Assembly (NCBI GenBank): GCA_936941155.1
Contig: CAKZJE010000032.1
Coordinates: 62,001-126,000 of the forward strand
DNA: 64,000 nucleotides
Source of the DNA: an uncultured Methylomonas sp.
GTDB lineage: Bacteria > Pseudomonadota > Gammaproteobacteria > Methylococcales > Methylomonadaceae
Direction of reading: 5' to 3'
The position numbers were made by a program, and so were the translations under genes. Under the pieces are notes generated by a model. It ran no database searches, had not been told where the DNA came from, and was given only the letters and a program-made list of their open reading frames with translations. Position 1 is the stretch's first letter, and the number at the start of each line of letters is the position of its first letter. Below, piece after piece: positions 35,549 to 44,991 of this stretch.

Positions 35549-36922
35549 TTAAAAAGACCCGCCAATATTCACAGAAAACGCATCGTTATAACCGGGGGCT
35601 TTGGTGTAAGTCATATTTAAACGCACCAAATTTGCCGCAACACCGTTGCCTTTTAAACCGATGTTAAAACCAAATTCCTGCTGATTATCTACTTTTGTTG
35701 ATTGTGTATTATCAAAACGCACATCCGCAGCGGAAACACTGGTCGTAATCGTTTTGCCAAACAATTGCGCATCAAAATCTTTAATCAATTGCACGCTGTT
35801 TCTATACACATGCACATTAATATCACGCACATTCACATTGCTCAGTTGTTGATTAGCCAGAGAAGTATCAGTGTTATAAGTGTATTGATTTTGCATTACC
35901 GCCGAAAATCCATAGCCTAGCGGCGAGCCGATATTGCTTTGCACACCACCGGAATAGGCGACGCTGGTGTTGTCATATAAATGCGTGCCTAAGCCCACGC
36001 CACCGACACGAAACAAGGGAATGATGTCCCATTTCACTCTGCCAAGATTGAGATAATTGGTCACGGGAATTCGCACACCCGCGCCTAAGGAAACGCGATA
36101 AGAGATATTGGTGTTGCTGCCCACGCCTGTTTCCACATAAGTGAAGGGCGCGTTCAACAACACGCCCCAGCCATTGCCAAGTTCCCAGTTATAGCCCAAA
36201 GACAGTGTGTAAAGCTGTGCGCTGGTTGCGTCTAAGGAGTAATTAGCAAAGCGAAAATTGGCAGTAAAGCGGCTTTTATAAGTGCTGGTCGTGGCATCGC
36301 CGGCCGCCAAAACTTTACTGTTGCCACTCAAATTGCCTGCCGCAACCCCGTTGCTATCTATCACAGAATCATAATAAGACATTTGCGACACATGGCTGGC
36401 AGGGTTTCCCGCTTGATTACCTAAGCCGCCGTTATTCGATTGCACAATAATTTCTGCTAAATGCGCATTAATATAATTTTGCAGTTTAGTCAGAGCCGAT
36501 GTGCCATTTTTGTTGTCAAAAACTTGATTGTTTAAAATTGGAATCGCGGCCGAAGTCAATGTAACTTGGTTTTTTGTTGAGACAAACGTGACTGGGCGAC
36601 CTTGAAAGTTAAGCACCCCTTTCATTTCAGTCACAAACTGTAGTTTCACTGCTTGATTTTGAAAGTCAGCAAAGTTTGTGAAGGTATAATCCGTTGTGGT
36701 AGAAATTCCCGTTGACGGCGATGTAGTTGTCAACGAATAGGTAGAAGGAAGGCTTCCGGTTTGCTCAACCAATTTTTGGAAATTTCCTAAGTCACTAATT
36801 CCAAAGCAATTGGTACAAGATGCTGCATAAGCGGGTATTGTTGATAAACCTAAGAGCAAAACAGGCAAGCTCAACCGTGTGAATTGCTTAAGGGTGCGTT
36901 TTTTTGTCAAAGCTAAGCTCAT
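35549..36922 (-). CDS. Outer membrane beta-barrel protein
   Basis: A 457-residue exported protein. A signal peptide of about 33 residues ends 'IPAYAA'. A soluble N-terminal part (to about residue 190) has a Cys pair 'SCTNC' right after cleavage. The rest shows regular amphipathic strands and ends in Phe ('FSVNIGGSF'), as for BAM substrates. 'YNWELGNGWGVLLNAPFTYV' and 'GAGVRIPVTNYLNLGRVKWD' look autotransporter- or porin-like but I recognise no family. Monocistronic, downstream end facing the ferredoxin reductase. Confidence 0.7.
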   Translation of the reverse strand: MSLALTKKRTLKQFTRLSLPVLLLGLSTIPAYAASCTNCFGISDLGNFQKLVEQTGSLPSTYSLTTTSPSTGISTTTDYTFTNFADFQNQAVKLQFVTEMKGVLNFQGRPVTFVSTKNQVTLTSAAIPILNNQVFDNKNGTSALTKLQNYINAHLAEIIVQSNNGGLGNQAGNPASHVSQMSYYDSVIDSNGVAAGNLSGNSKVLAAGDATTSTYKSRFTANFRFANYSLDATSAQLYTLSLGYNWELGNGWGVLLNAPFTYVETGVGSNTNISYRVSLGAGVRIPVTNYLNLGRVKWDIIPLFRVGGVGLGTHLYDNTSVAYSGGVQSNIGSPLGYGFSAVMQNQYTYNTDTSLANQQLSNVNVRDINVHVYRNSVQLIKDFDAQLFGKTITTSVSAADVRFDNTQSTKVDNQQEFGFNIGLKGNGVAANLVRLNMTYTKAPGYNDAFSVNIGGSF

Positions 36923-37045
36923 TGCTTGCTCTCCTTCAATTTTGTGAATAGTTTATTTTCTGCTGTTGAAATCAATCATTTCAACGCGATTGCGAAACAT
37001 TATAACGATAACAAAGGTATAAAATTAATTTTTCCCTGTTTAAAT

Positions 37046-38068
37046 TCACAGCAACATTTTCCACGCTAAGGTTTCATTCGCTTTCAGCGGCGTAATGCCG
37101 TCATAACTTAGCGGCACTGTCCAAGCATTTTTTTCCAGTGTAATCGTTTTTGTGTTTCTAGGCAGTTTGTAAAAATCCGCACCAAAAAAAGACGCAAATC
37201 CTTCTAATTTATCTAACGCATTAACTTGTTCAAAAGCCTCTGCATACAGTTCTATCGCACCATAAGCACTGTAACAACCCGCGCAACCACAGGCGTTTTC
37301 TTTGGTGTGCGTCAAATGGGGTGCACTGTCTGTGCCTAAAAAGAATTTAGGGTTGCCCGAAGTGGCTGCTTTGACTAAAGCTAAGCGGTGTTTTTCGCGT
37401 TTTAAAATCGGCAAACAATAATAATGAGGACGAATTCCACCCGCTAAAATAGCATTGCGGTTGTAAAGCAAATGTTGTGGCGTAATCGTTGCGGCAATAT
37501 TTTTACCTGTAGATTCAACAAATTGCACCGCTTCTTCAGTCGTGACATGCTCCAGCACAATGCGTAAATCAGGAAAGTTTTTCACCAATTCGCTCAACGT
37601 TTGTTCAACAAAAACGGCTTCGCGGTCAAAAATATCGCACTCTGCATTCGTGACTTCGCCATGTATTAACAACGGCACATCGTATTTTTGCATCGCTTCT
37701 AACACGGGATACAGCGCGGTTAAATTGCTGACTCCGGCATCTGAATTGGTGGTCGCGCCAGCTGGATAAAGTTTAAAGCCATAAACGTGCTCCGATTCTG
37801 CGACTTTTTGCACTTCTTCAAGCGTGGTTTGATTGGTCAAATACAGCGTCATCAACGGTTGAAACGCTGAACCTTGTGGAAGTGCTTGTAAAATTTCTGT
37901 CCGATAAACTAACGCCATTTCTACGGTGGTTACGGGTGGTTTGAGATTCGGCATGATAATCGCACGGGCAAATTGTTGTGCGGTGTGGGCAATCACGGTA
38001 TTTAAAACTGCGCCAGTTCTCACATGCAGATGCCAGTCGTCGGGTTGAATCAGTGTTAAGTTGTTCAT
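37046..38068 (-). CDS. pyrC: Dihydroorotase
   Basis: PyrC closes carbamoyl-aspartate to dihydroorotate in pyrimidine synthesis. The 340-residue class II enzyme has both zinc ligands in '[11 protein letters not shown]', the carboxylated Lys in '[16 protein letters not shown]', later His ligands in 'LLIHGEV' and 'VLEHVTT', and the catalytic Asp in 'FLGTDSAPH'. Length matches the E. coli enzyme (348). It stands alone, divergent from fmdB. Confidence 0.95.
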   Translation of the reverse strand: MNNLTLIQPDDWHLHVRTGAVLNTVIAHTAQQFARAIIMPNLKPPVTTVEMALVYRTEILQALPQGSAFQPLMTLYLTNQTTLEEVQKVAESEHVYGFKLYPAGATTNSDAGVSNLTALYPVLEAMQKYDVPLLIHGEVTNAECDIFDREAVFVEQTLSELVKNFPDLRIVLEHVTTEEAVQFVESTGKNIAATITPQHLLYNRNAILAGGIRPHYYCLPILKREKHRLALVKAATSGNPKFFLGTDSAPHLTHTKENACGCAGCYSAYGAIELYAEAFEQVNALDKLEGFASFFGADFYKLPRNTKTITLEKNAWTVPLSYDGITPLKANETLAWKMLL

Positions 38069-38180
38069 AATGTCGCCTGTTTCGGTAAAATAGGGGGCTA
38101 TAGTAGCGCAATGAATTGAAAATTTAACATTGCCCCTTATATCAAGGTATATTTTTGTTTTAGATTTTAAGGAATTAACG

Positions 38181-38447
38181 ATGCCAATTTATGAATATCA
38201 ATGCCAAGCTTGCGGGCATGAACATGAAGCTTTACAAAAACTGAGCGACGCGCCTTTGGTGAGTTGTCCTGCGTGTACTGAACCTGAGTTGAAGAAAAAA
38301 ATCTCTGCGGCGGGGTTTCGCTTGAAAGGCGGTGGTTGGTATGAAACCGATTTTAAAAGCGGGGCAAAGAAAAATGTGGCGGGGGAAAATACGCCAAAAC
38401 CGGCGGCGTGTGGGGCGGGCGATTGCAAGGGCGGAAGTTGTAGCTAG
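38181..38447 (+). CDS. FmdB-family zinc ribbon protein
   Basis: An 88-residue protein with the FmdB regulatory-type zinc ribbon: '[20 protein letters not shown]' and '[19 protein letters not shown]'. Four Cys (two C-x2-C pairs) bind zinc. The tail is Cys/Gly-rich ('[13 protein letters not shown]'). The start at 38181 has AAGGA ahead. In many gammaproteobacteria fmdB sits directly before aspS; here two small genes are interposed. Function unknown. Confidence 0.9.
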   Translation: MPIYEYQCQACGHEHEALQKLSDAPLVSCPACTEPELKKKISAAGFRLKGGGWYETDFKSGAKKNVAGENTPKPAACGAGDCKGGSCS

Positions 38448-38534
38448 TTTCTGGATAAGATGGATTTTGCAGGGGGAGATTCATCTTACAGCTTCAAACT
38501 AGATTTCTAAATACATCTATTATCAAGGTTCACT

Positions 38535-38906
38535 ATGACATTACATCTAAGCATTCACACTGGAGAATTATCTATAAGTCGTGAGTTATTTGATTCCAAT
38601 TTTCCAGGAGTACATATAAGGGGCGACCTTCCAAAAGACTTTAAGCCTATTATCAATAGTAATGGATATGTACTTACCTGTGATTCTGCGGAACATTTAT
38701 TAAATCTTATAGTAGAGTTCTCTAAAGATATTGATGTTGGATTATTTGCTGCGTGGCTGTATGAAATCATACAAAAGTCAAGCAGGAAGAAAGTAACTAT
38801 AAATGGTAAACAAATACCAGAAGACCAAGCTGAACTGGCATTACTTATAAAAAAACTGATAGAAGAACAGAATAATTTAGAGCAAGATCAGAGGAGAGAT
38901 TCCTAG
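38535..38906 (+). CDS. Hypothetical protein
   Basis: A 123-residue soluble protein without recognised family. It starts with beta-like sequence ('MTLHLSIHTGELSISRELF'), has a helical middle 'FAAWLYEIIQKSS' and ends with a charged helix 'QAELALLIKKLIEEQ'. An 'A-x-WLY' plus 'VTINGKQIP' layout resembles small effector-associated alpha/beta proteins, but not strongly enough to name. It lies between fmdB and aspS with an antitoxin-like gene behind it, so it may be mobile cargo. Confidence 0.55.
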   Translation: MTLHLSIHTGELSISRELFDSNFPGVHIRGDLPKDFKPIINSNGYVLTCDSAEHLLNLIVEFSKDIDVGLFAAWLYEIIQKSSRKKVTINGKQIPEDQAELALLIKKLIEEQNNLEQDQRRDS

Positions 38907-38947
38907 CTAACCCTGTCTCAATCTTAATTCTAAGAAGAAATACTATA

Positions 38948-39178
38948 ATGACCCTTGCACAACTTGAACCTGAAATTTTTGCCCTTCCTGATCAAGAAAG
39001 AGCCTTGTTAGTACAACGGCTTTTATTAAGTCTGGAAAATATTTCTGAATCGGAATTTGAAAGTTTATGGGCAAATGAATCGGCTCAACGAGCGGCTCAA
39101 TTTGACTTAGGCAACACAAAAAGTATTTCAGGTGAAGAAGTCGCCAAAAAAGTCAGGCTCATTACAAATTCGTTATAA
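38948..39178 (+). CDS. Addiction-module component (TIGR02574-type antitoxin)
   Basis: A 76-residue protein like the addiction module component family: 'EIFALPDQERALLVQRLLLSLE' pattern near the start, 'SLWANESAQRAAQFDLGNTK' and 'ISGEEVAKKVR'. Such proteins neutralise RelE/ParE-type toxins encoded next to them. No toxin gene follows here; aspS begins 35 bases later, so the antitoxin is an orphan. A second, broken relative is at 42829-43056. Confidence 0.75.
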   Translation: MTLAQLEPEIFALPDQERALLVQRLLLSLENISESEFESLWANESAQRAAQFDLGNTKSISGEEVAKKVRLITNSL

Positions 39179-39213
39179 TCCCAATTTATTTTTAATTTAA
39201 TCGAGAAAACACA

Positions 39214-41004
39214 ATGCGTAGCCACAAATGTGGAGAATTAAACACCTCTCACCTAGACCAAGTCGTTGATTTATGCGGCTGGGTACACCGTCGCCGCGAC
39301 CACGGCGGCGTTATTTTTATTGATTTGCGCGATCGCGCCGGCTTAGTGCAAGTGGTTTTTGACCCTGACCGCGCCGATTCTTTTGCCATCGCTGAATCTG
39401 TGCGTTCTGAATATGTGCTGAAAATTCAAGGCAAAGTTCGCGCCCGTCCAGCCGGAACAATTAATCCGAATATGAATTCGGGTGAAATTGAAGTTTTAGG
39501 ACTTTCTGTGGAAGTGCTGAATAAATCAGAAACCCCACCTTTCCCGTTAGAGAGCGAGATTGAAGTCAACGAAGACACCCGTTTGCGTTATCGCTACATG
39601 GATTTACGCCGTCCACAAATGCAAGAAAAAATGCGCATCCGCCGCGATATTACTCGCAACTTGCGCAACTTTTTGGATGAGCGCGAGTTTTTTGAAATCG
39701 AAACGCCGTATTTAACTAAAGCAACCCCCGAAGGTGCGCGTGATTATTTAGTCCCAAGCCGCACGCATCAAAATTCGTTTTTCGCGCTGCCACAATCACC
39801 GCAACTGTACAAACAATTGCTGATGATTTCCGGCATGGATCGCTATTATCAAGTGGTGCGCTGCTTCCGCGATGAAGATTTACGCGCCGACCGTCAGCCA
39901 GAATTTACCCAGTTGGATATTGAAACGTCGTTTATGAACGAAAACGACATTATGACCATCATGGAAGAAATGATTCGTAGCCTATTCAAAACGATTTTGA
40001 ATGAAGATTTGCCCAATCCGTTCCCGCGTATGCCATATTCTGAAGCGATGGGGCGTTATGGTTCGGATAAACCCGATTTGCGAATTCCATTGGAATTGGT
40101 AGATATTGGCGACGAAATGAAAGATGTGGATTTCAAAGTCTTTTCAGCACCTGCGAATGATCCAAAAGGTCGCGTTGCCGCGTTGCGCTTGCCAAACGGC
40201 AGCGATTTAAGCCGCAAAGACATTGACGATTTGACTAAATTCGTCGGTATTTATGGCGCGAAAGGTTTGGCATATATCAAAGTCAACGACCGTAACGGCG
40301 GCATTGAAGGTTTGCAATCGCCAATTGTGAAGTTTGCCCCTGCCGAAGTGTGGGAAAAAGTTCTGCTGAAAACCGGTGCGGAAACGGGTGATTTAATTTT
40401 CTTCGGTGCGGATAACGCCAAAATTGTGAATGAAGCCTTAGGCGCGTTGCGAGTGAAACTCGGTTTAGAACGCGGCTTGGTCAACAGCAAATGGCAGCCG
40501 ATGTGGGTTGTGGATTTCCCAATGTTTGATTGGGACGAAAAAGCTAATCGTTTTAATGCGATTCATCATCCTTTCACCGCGCCAAGTTGCAGTGTGGAAG
40601 AATTGGAAAGCAATCCGGGCGAAGCATTATCTCGCGCTTATGATTTGGTGTTGAACGGCACAGAAGTGGGCGGCGGTTCGATTCGGATTCATCGCACGGA
40701 AATGCAATCGCGGGTGTTTGATTTATTGGGCATCGGCAAAGAAGAAGCGCAGGAAAAATTCGGCTTCTTGTTGGAAGCGTTGAAATACGGTTGTCCTCCA
40801 CATGGCGGTATCGCGTTTGGGATGGATAGATTGGTGATGTTGATGACCGATTCGACTTCGATTCGTGAAGTGATTGCGTTCCCGAAAACCCAATCGGCGG
40901 CGTGTCCGCTGTTTAATGCGCCAGCGCATGTTTCGGAGCTGCAATTGCGTGAGTTGGGAATTAAGTTGCGCAAACCTGATGTGAAAGAAGCGAAAGAAGA
41001 GTAG
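39214..41004 (+). CDS. aspS: Aspartyl-tRNA synthetase
   Basis: AspRS of bacterial type, 596 residues, charging tRNA-Asp. An N-terminal anticodon-binding OB fold ('[21 protein letters not shown]') precedes the class II core with '[20 protein letters not shown]' (motif 2), the GAD insertion domain (about 290-420) and '[15 protein letters not shown]' (motif 3). Length matches E. coli (590). A strong hairpin with T-run follows. Confidence 0.97.
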   Translation: MRSHKCGELNTSHLDQVVDLCGWVHRRRDHGGVIFIDLRDRAGLVQVVFDPDRADSFAIAESVRSEYVLKIQGKVRARPAGTINPNMNSGEIEVLGLSVEVLNKSETPPFPLESEIEVNEDTRLRYRYMDLRRPQMQEKMRIRRDITRNLRNFLDEREFFEIETPYLTKATPEGARDYLVPSRTHQNSFFALPQSPQLYKQLLMISGMDRYYQVVRCFRDEDLRADRQPEFTQLDIETSFMNENDIMTIMEEMIRSLFKTILNEDLPNPFPRMPYSEAMGRYGSDKPDLRIPLELVDIGDEMKDVDFKVFSAPANDPKGRVAALRLPNGSDLSRKDIDDLTKFVGIYGAKGLAYIKVNDRNGGIEGLQSPIVKFAPAEVWEKVLLKTGAETGDLIFFGADNAKIVNEALGALRVKLGLERGLVNSKWQPMWVVDFPMFDWDEKANRFNAIHHPFTAPSCSVEELESNPGEALSRAYDLVLNGTEVGGGSIRIHRTEMQSRVFDLLGIGKEEAQEKFGFLLEALKYGCPPHGGIAFGMDRLVMLMTDSTSIREVIAFPKTQSAACPLFNAPAHVSELQLRELGIKLRKPDVKEAKEE

Positions 41005-41010
41005 TTGTTT

Positions 41011-41046
41011 AAACCTTCCAGATTTTAGAAGTCTGGAAGGTTTTTT
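41011..41046 (+). terminator. Rho-independent terminator after aspS
   Basis: Perfect 12-base arms AAACCTTCCAGA / TCTGGAAGGTTT with a nine-base loop, followed by further T residues. A variant of palindrome family B. It lies seven bases after the aspS stop. Confidence 0.75.
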
Positions 41047-41076
41047 AGTATCGAAAAGTAGAAAGAAAATATCATT

Positions 41077-41331
41077 ATGCAAATGACAATTAATGTTCCC
41101 GATACTTTGCTAACAGAGTTTTTAAAGCTACGCATTCAAGAGTTAGAACAAAATTTGATAAGTGAAGCTAAATTTTTTGCTGACTTTATTGTTTGGGACG
41201 AAACAAAGCACCTTTTATCCAGTCCTGCCAATGCACAGCGATTATTGCATTCATTAGCGCAAGCGCGGAATGGTCAGTTGTCTGCAAAACAATTCATTGA
41301 GGAATCGGGAGACAGTCATGCAATCATTTAG
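41077..41331 (+). CDS. Small hypothetical protein at the head of a TA operon
   Basis: An 84-residue protein: 'MQMTINVPDTLLTEFLKLRI', then a helical tail 'LHSLAQARNGQLSAKQFIEE'. The N-terminus resembles small ribbon-helix-helix or CopG-like antitoxins, but the match is loose. It overlaps the start of the next gene by 14 bases and shares its operon with the Phd/UPF0175 antitoxin and the PIN toxin. Confidence 0.6.
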   Translation: MQMTINVPDTLLTEFLKLRIQELEQNLISEAKFFADFIVWDETKHLLSSPANAQRLLHSLAQARNGQLSAKQFIEESGDSHAII

Positions 41332-41644
41332 TATTTATAATTTAGATAAACATTCAAACGCATTAATTCAGGAAGCCAGTGCGGGTAATCTGGCGTTACT
41401 CACAAAAAACAATCAGCCTTTATTTGTCAGTATTCCGTTTAATTCTTCGTTATTGAGTCATGGATTGCTGCTTACCTTGGCAGTTAAATTATTTAAAGAA
41501 CATGATATTAGTTTAGGCAAAGCGGCTGAATTGGCAAAAATGAACCTTGCTGAGTTTAGCGAATATGTCAGTCAATTAGGGATTCCTGTGGTTGATTTCA
41601 CTGAAGATGAACTTGATGCGGAATTAGATTATTTAAGTTCATGA
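41318..41644 (+). CDS. Antitoxin: Phd-like N-terminus plus UPF0175 domain
   Basis: A 108-residue protein starting at ATG 41318 (GGGAG six bases ahead). Residues 1-45 ('FSIYNLDKHSNALIQEASAG', 'LALLTKNNQPLFVSIPF') look like a Phd/YefM-type DNA-binding arm. Residues 50-90 ('LAVKLFKEHDISLGKAAELA', then 'KMNLAEFSEYV') are UPF0175. UPF0175 proteins commonly pair with DUF3368/PIN toxins, and one follows with an ATGA overlap. It probably represses the operon and neutralises the toxin. Confidence 0.8.
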   Translation: MQSFSIYNLDKHSNALIQEASAGNLALLTKNNQPLFVSIPFNSSLLSHGLLLTLAVKLFKEHDISLGKAAELAKMNLAEFSEYVSQLGIPVVDFTEDELDAELDYLSS

Positions 41645-42141
41645 AAAAAGTCATTGTTTGTGATGCAAGCCCTTTAATTGCATTGGCAAAGCTTGATTGT
41701 CTTGATTTGCTGTTAAGTTGTTTTTCCAAAATTCATATTCCAGAAGCGGTTTATTTTGAAGCGACTTATGACAAACGCCGCAATGATGCCAAAACAATTG
41801 ATGCTTTTGTCAAACAGCATGTTGTGGTGCATGAAAATAAAGAAAACAATGCTTACGCACTTTTCAGAAATGTTTTAGATGAAGGTGAGTCGCAGGCGTT
41901 ATCTTTGGCGGTTGAGTTAGAGTGTGCTGTTTTGATTGATGAGCGTTTAGGTCGGCAAATTGCGAAACGGCATTCTATTCCGGTGATTGGAATCATGGGG
42001 GTTTTGTTGCAAGCTAAATTAAACGGGCAAATCCCAGTTATTCAGCCGTTAATAGCGCGATTGTTAGAAAATGATTATCGCTTGTCGAATCAGGTAATTG
42101 AGATTGTTTTGACTAAAGCAGGTGAAAATAATAAGGCGTAA
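41641..42141 (+). CDS. PIN-domain (DUF3368) toxin
   Basis: A 166-residue PIN-fold ribonuclease of the DUF3368 group. The acidic active-site pattern is present: 'VCDASPLIALAKL' (Asp8), 'LDEGESQALSLAVE' (Glu and Asp) and 'VLIDERLGRQIA' (Asp). It overlaps the antitoxin stop by four bases. Such toxins cleave RNA when the antitoxin is lost. The gene looks complete. Confidence 0.85.
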   Translation: MKKVIVCDASPLIALAKLDCLDLLLSCFSKIHIPEAVYFEATYDKRRNDAKTIDAFVKQHVVVHENKENNAYALFRNVLDEGESQALSLAVELECAVLIDERLGRQIAKRHSIPVIGIMGVLLQAKLNGQIPVIQPLIARLLENDYRLSNQVIEIVLTKAGENNKA

Positions 42142-42227
42142 AAATAAACCAAAACCGTTGAAAGTTTTTACAAAACGCTTCGCTTAAAATTATTGGCTGT
42201 CGTTTTCACTATTAAAACATGATAAAA

Positions 42228-42266
42228 GCAGCGGCCCTAATATTAGAGTAGGGGGGGTATCGCTGC
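42228..42266. other. Unexplained stem-loop upstream of a coiled-coil gene
   Basis: Outer arms GCAGCG / CGCTGC enclose CCCTAATATTAG and a run of seven G. The inner CCCT can also pair with AGGG. It lies 35 bases ahead of the ATG at 42301. It might be an operator, an attenuator or a remnant end of an element. Confidence 0.35.
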
Positions 42267-42300
42267 CATAATAAATATAAATAATTTAGAGGAAAAAAAT

Positions 42301-42762
42301 ATGTTTGAATGGATTAAAGAGGTCGTCGTAAAACTATTTTGGCCTTGGTTTAAAGAATTCGCCTGGCCTTTTATTCGTAAGCATTTAATAGAGTTAGTTC
42401 ATTTTGTTTTTGACAAGCTTATCGAAAACATTAAAGAATTGTTTTTAAAGCGAACAAAAGAACAATCGGATACGGTTAATCAAAAGGCAGATGAATATGA
42501 AAAAATGGCTGAGTCTTCTAAAACACAAGAAGAAGCAGAAAAGTTGAGAGCAGTTGCACAAGCATGGAGAGAAGCAGCAGAATACTTCCGTCGAGAAAGT
42601 GAAGATTTAAAAAATCAACTCGGTGAACTTATTAAAAAAGCAGAAAACGACGTTAGTGAAAAAACTAATGACTTGAATATTGATATAGATTTTTCAAATT
42701 CTAATCCACGTTTATTGATTAATGGAACACAACATAATTTACCCTCAGTTCCTTATAAATAA
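42301..42762 (+). CDS. Hypothetical amphipathic/coiled-coil protein
   Basis: A 153-residue protein of unknown family. The N-terminal 50 residues are Trp/Phe-rich and amphipathic ('MFEWIKEVVVKLFWPWFKEF'), likely membrane-seeking. Residues 55-120 form a charged coiled coil ('YEKMAESSKTQEEAEKLRAV', 'YFRRESEDLKNQLGELIKKA'). The tail is polar. AGAGG precedes ATG. It stands between the PIN toxin and decayed TA genes. Confidence 0.6.
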   Translation: MFEWIKEVVVKLFWPWFKEFAWPFIRKHLIELVHFVFDKLIENIKELFLKRTKEQSDTVNQKADEYEKMAESSKTQEEAEKLRAVAQAWREAAEYFRRESEDLKNQLGELIKKAENDVSEKTNDLNIDIDFSNSNPRLLINGTQHNLPSVPYK

Positions 42763-42828
42763 GAACATAAATTTTTTAGGTATTAATTTCTCTAAATTCG
42801 CGATAAATCAGCCTTAAATGGAGAAAGC

Positions 42829-43056
42829 ATGAACACACAAGAATTAATCGCCGAAGCAATCTCTTTGCCTGTTGATGAAAGAGCCATAATGATTGACTGC
42901 TTATTAAAAAGCCTGAATCCGCCCTAAGCAGAAATAGACAAAAAATGGGCAGCCATTGCTAAACAACGATTAGCCGAATTACGCAGTGGAAAAGTAAAAG
43001 CTATTTCTGGCGATGAAGTCTTTGAAAAAATCTGGAATAAGTTTTCTTTTGCATAA
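42829..43056 (+). pseudogene. Addiction-module component, broken by an in-frame TAA
   Basis: The frame reads as a 75-residue TIGR02574-type antitoxin: '[20 protein letters not shown]' and, after the stop, 'AEIDKKWAAIAKQRLAELRS' and 'ISGDEVFEKIW'. A single TAA at 42925-42927 (codon 33) splits it, where homologues have a polar residue; GAA-to-TAA or CAA-to-TAA would suffice. No partner toxin is seen nearby. Start has GAGAAAG ahead. Confidence 0.7.
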
Positions 43057-43166
43057 AAAAACTGACTATTGGAAATACCGTTACAACTAATGGAAAATTT
43101 ATCCAATGATTTCAATCAATAAATCAAAGACGCGATAAAACAATAACCGCCAATCAGGAAAAATGA

Positions 43167-43424
<258 letters not shown>

Positions 43425-43438
<14 letters not shown>

Positions 43439-43676
43439 TGAACCAGAAGACGAATTACGCCCAGAATATAAACGCGCTGACTTTGGCGAAATGGTGCGAG
43501 GAAAATACGCACAACGTTTAAAATCTGAAACAAACATAGTCGTGCTTGAACCTGAAATAGCCGCCGCATTTCCAACTGACGAGGCAGTTAATAACGCTTT
43601 ACGGTTTTTGTTATCCATTGTCGAAACATCAAGCCATTTAATTGCTTCGCCTAAACAAGCGGTTCATACCGATTAA
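43425..43676 (+). CDS. BrnT-associated antitoxin (BrnA/CopG-like)
   Basis: An 83-residue protein with 'DELRPEYKRADFGEMVRGKY' and 'ETNIVVLEPEIAAAFPTDEA', the usual antitoxin partner next to BrnT genes; its C-terminal 'AVNNALRFLLSI' is ribbon-helix-helix-like. Start ATG 43425 has GAGAG ahead. The antitoxin frame is intact while the toxin is broken. Confidence 0.78.
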
Positions 43677-43731
43677 AAGATCGAAACATTAGGTGTTTTT
43701 GATTCTCAAATAATATTCAAGGACTTTCACA

Positions 43732-44331
43732 ATGGCTTATAGCGATTTTTCATTATCTAAAGTCAAAAAGGAATTTGGTTTAACGGAACAGAAAATCAAA
43801 CTTTTCCCCGATGCCCGCACGATTGAACCCAGCGAATGGTTAAAAACAACTCTCAACATTAGCTTGCGTTTAGCGTTAGCGTCTTCAAGTGAAAAAGCCC
43901 GTTCAGAATTTATTGTCGCGCCGCTGCTGTTAGAGCTGGAAATGATTAATAACCAATCGTTTAGTATTTTTTCCGGTGAACGTTTGGATGTTTTGCCAGA
44001 GCAAGGTTTAAATGGCGAATGTGATTTTATTTTAGGCAAAAATTCGTTTAGTAGCTCACTTCAAGCTCCGATTTTTTGTTTGGTTGAGGCAAAAAAGAAC
44101 GATATTAAAGAAGGGTTGGGGCAATGCGTTGCGCAAATGCTCGGAGCGACTTTGTTTAATCAAAATGAAGGACTTGAATATCCGGTTGTTTATGGTTGTG
44201 TGACAACGGGGGAAATATGGCAGTTTTTAAAGTTAGCAGACAAAACTTTTTATTTGGATAGCCAACATTATTATATTAATGAACTGGCGAAACTGATTGG
44301 CATGTTGCAAGCGATTCTTGATGAAAAATGA
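43732..44331 (+). CDS. Predicted PD-(D/E)XK-like nuclease
   Basis: A 199-residue soluble protein. 'LNGECDFILGKN' followed by 'APIFCLVEAKKNDIKEGLGQ' and 'CVAQMLGATLFNQ' gives the D...E-x-K plus helix Gln pattern of restriction-like nucleases. 'YPVVYGCVTTGEIWQFLKL' is the typical end of the fold. Related in pattern to the protein at 20576-21214, and like it adjacent to a Uma2 gene (16-20 bases downstream). Function is not established. Confidence 0.68.
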   Translation: MAYSDFSLSKVKKEFGLTEQKIKLFPDARTIEPSEWLKTTLNISLRLALASSSEKARSEFIVAPLLLELEMINNQSFSIFSGERLDVLPEQGLNGECDFILGKNSFSSSLQAPIFCLVEAKKNDIKEGLGQCVAQMLGATLFNQNEGLEYPVVYGCVTTGEIWQFLKLADKTFYLDSQHYYINELAKLIGMLQAILDEK

Positions 44332-44350
44332 AGGAATATAGGAGTTTGTG

Positions 44351-44833
44351 ATGCTCGAAGAATCAACTACCGAATCAAACGCAGAAGAGCTGGGTTCACT
44401 CAATCACAGTTATATTCAAGCCAATCTCGCTTGGTTATTGAAAAATTTAAAAGTCTATTCTGTATTTACGGAATTAAGCCTAAATATCAGCGAATTGGAT
44501 TTAAGCGATTGTGAAAGTCTAAAAAATGAAGCGAAACCAGATGTTTGTATTTATCCCAAAATGAGCATTGATTGCTCGCGCGATATTATCAAAATGTCAG
44601 AAATGCCGTTATTAGCCATTGAAATTCTCTCGCCTATCCAGCCTGTACAAACTCTGCTACAAAAAATAGATTGTTATTTCAAATTAGGAATCAAATCTTG
44701 CTGGCTTATTTATCCCTCGGCTGCAACTGTGGTAGTTTATGCTGATTTACATCATTTCAAAGCCTACGCTAGCGGTGAATTAATGGATGAAAAATTAGAT
44801 ATTTGTTTAACTGTTGCAGATATTTTTAATTAA
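44351..44833 (+). CDS. Uma2-family putative endonuclease
   Basis: A 160-residue Uma2/DUF820 protein, shorter than its relative at 20022-20579. Core residues appear in 'EAKPDVCIYPK' and 'LLAIEILSPIQPVQTLLQK'; 'CWLIYPSAATVVVY' follows. ATG at 44351 is preferred over the adjacent GTG at 44348; GGAG lies ahead. It forms a pair with the preceding E-x-K protein. Confidence 0.8.
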   Translation: MLEESTTESNAEELGSLNHSYIQANLAWLLKNLKVYSVFTELSLNISELDLSDCESLKNEAKPDVCIYPKMSIDCSRDIIKMSEMPLLAIEILSPIQPVQTLLQKIDCYFKLGIKSCWLIYPSAATVVVYADLHHFKAYASGELMDEKLDICLTVADIFN

Positions 44834-44991
44834 ATTCAAATGCTTGCTATAAAAACACTTCGCTTTTTTTACCAAATAACATCAAAGACTCGCTTTTAGT
44901 TGCAGCAAAGCATTTTATTGGTCATTATGAAAACCAACATCCACTTTTTCCGCAAACCATCACACCGCAAATTTTAAGAGATATTTTATGA
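44830..44991 (+). pseudogene. Possible 3' remnant of a gene ahead of the EVE gene
   Basis: A frame open from 44830 to the TGA at 44989-44991 reads 'DSLLVAAKHFIGHYENQHPL' and 'FPQTITPQILRDIL', protein-like in composition, but no start codon and no upstream body exist. Its stop overlaps the EVE start (ATGA), as in a real operon. It may be the tail of a gene lost when the TA/nuclease islet arrived. I cannot name the family. Confidence 0.3.

Noticed and set aside
40723-41082. A minus-strand frame of 119 codons across the aspS 3' end
   Set aside because: Antisense to aspS and running through the terminator hairpin; not protein-like.
43057-43160. A possible RelE toxin remnant after the broken antitoxin
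   Set aside because: Several stops in every frame and no recognisable motif; too weak to call.
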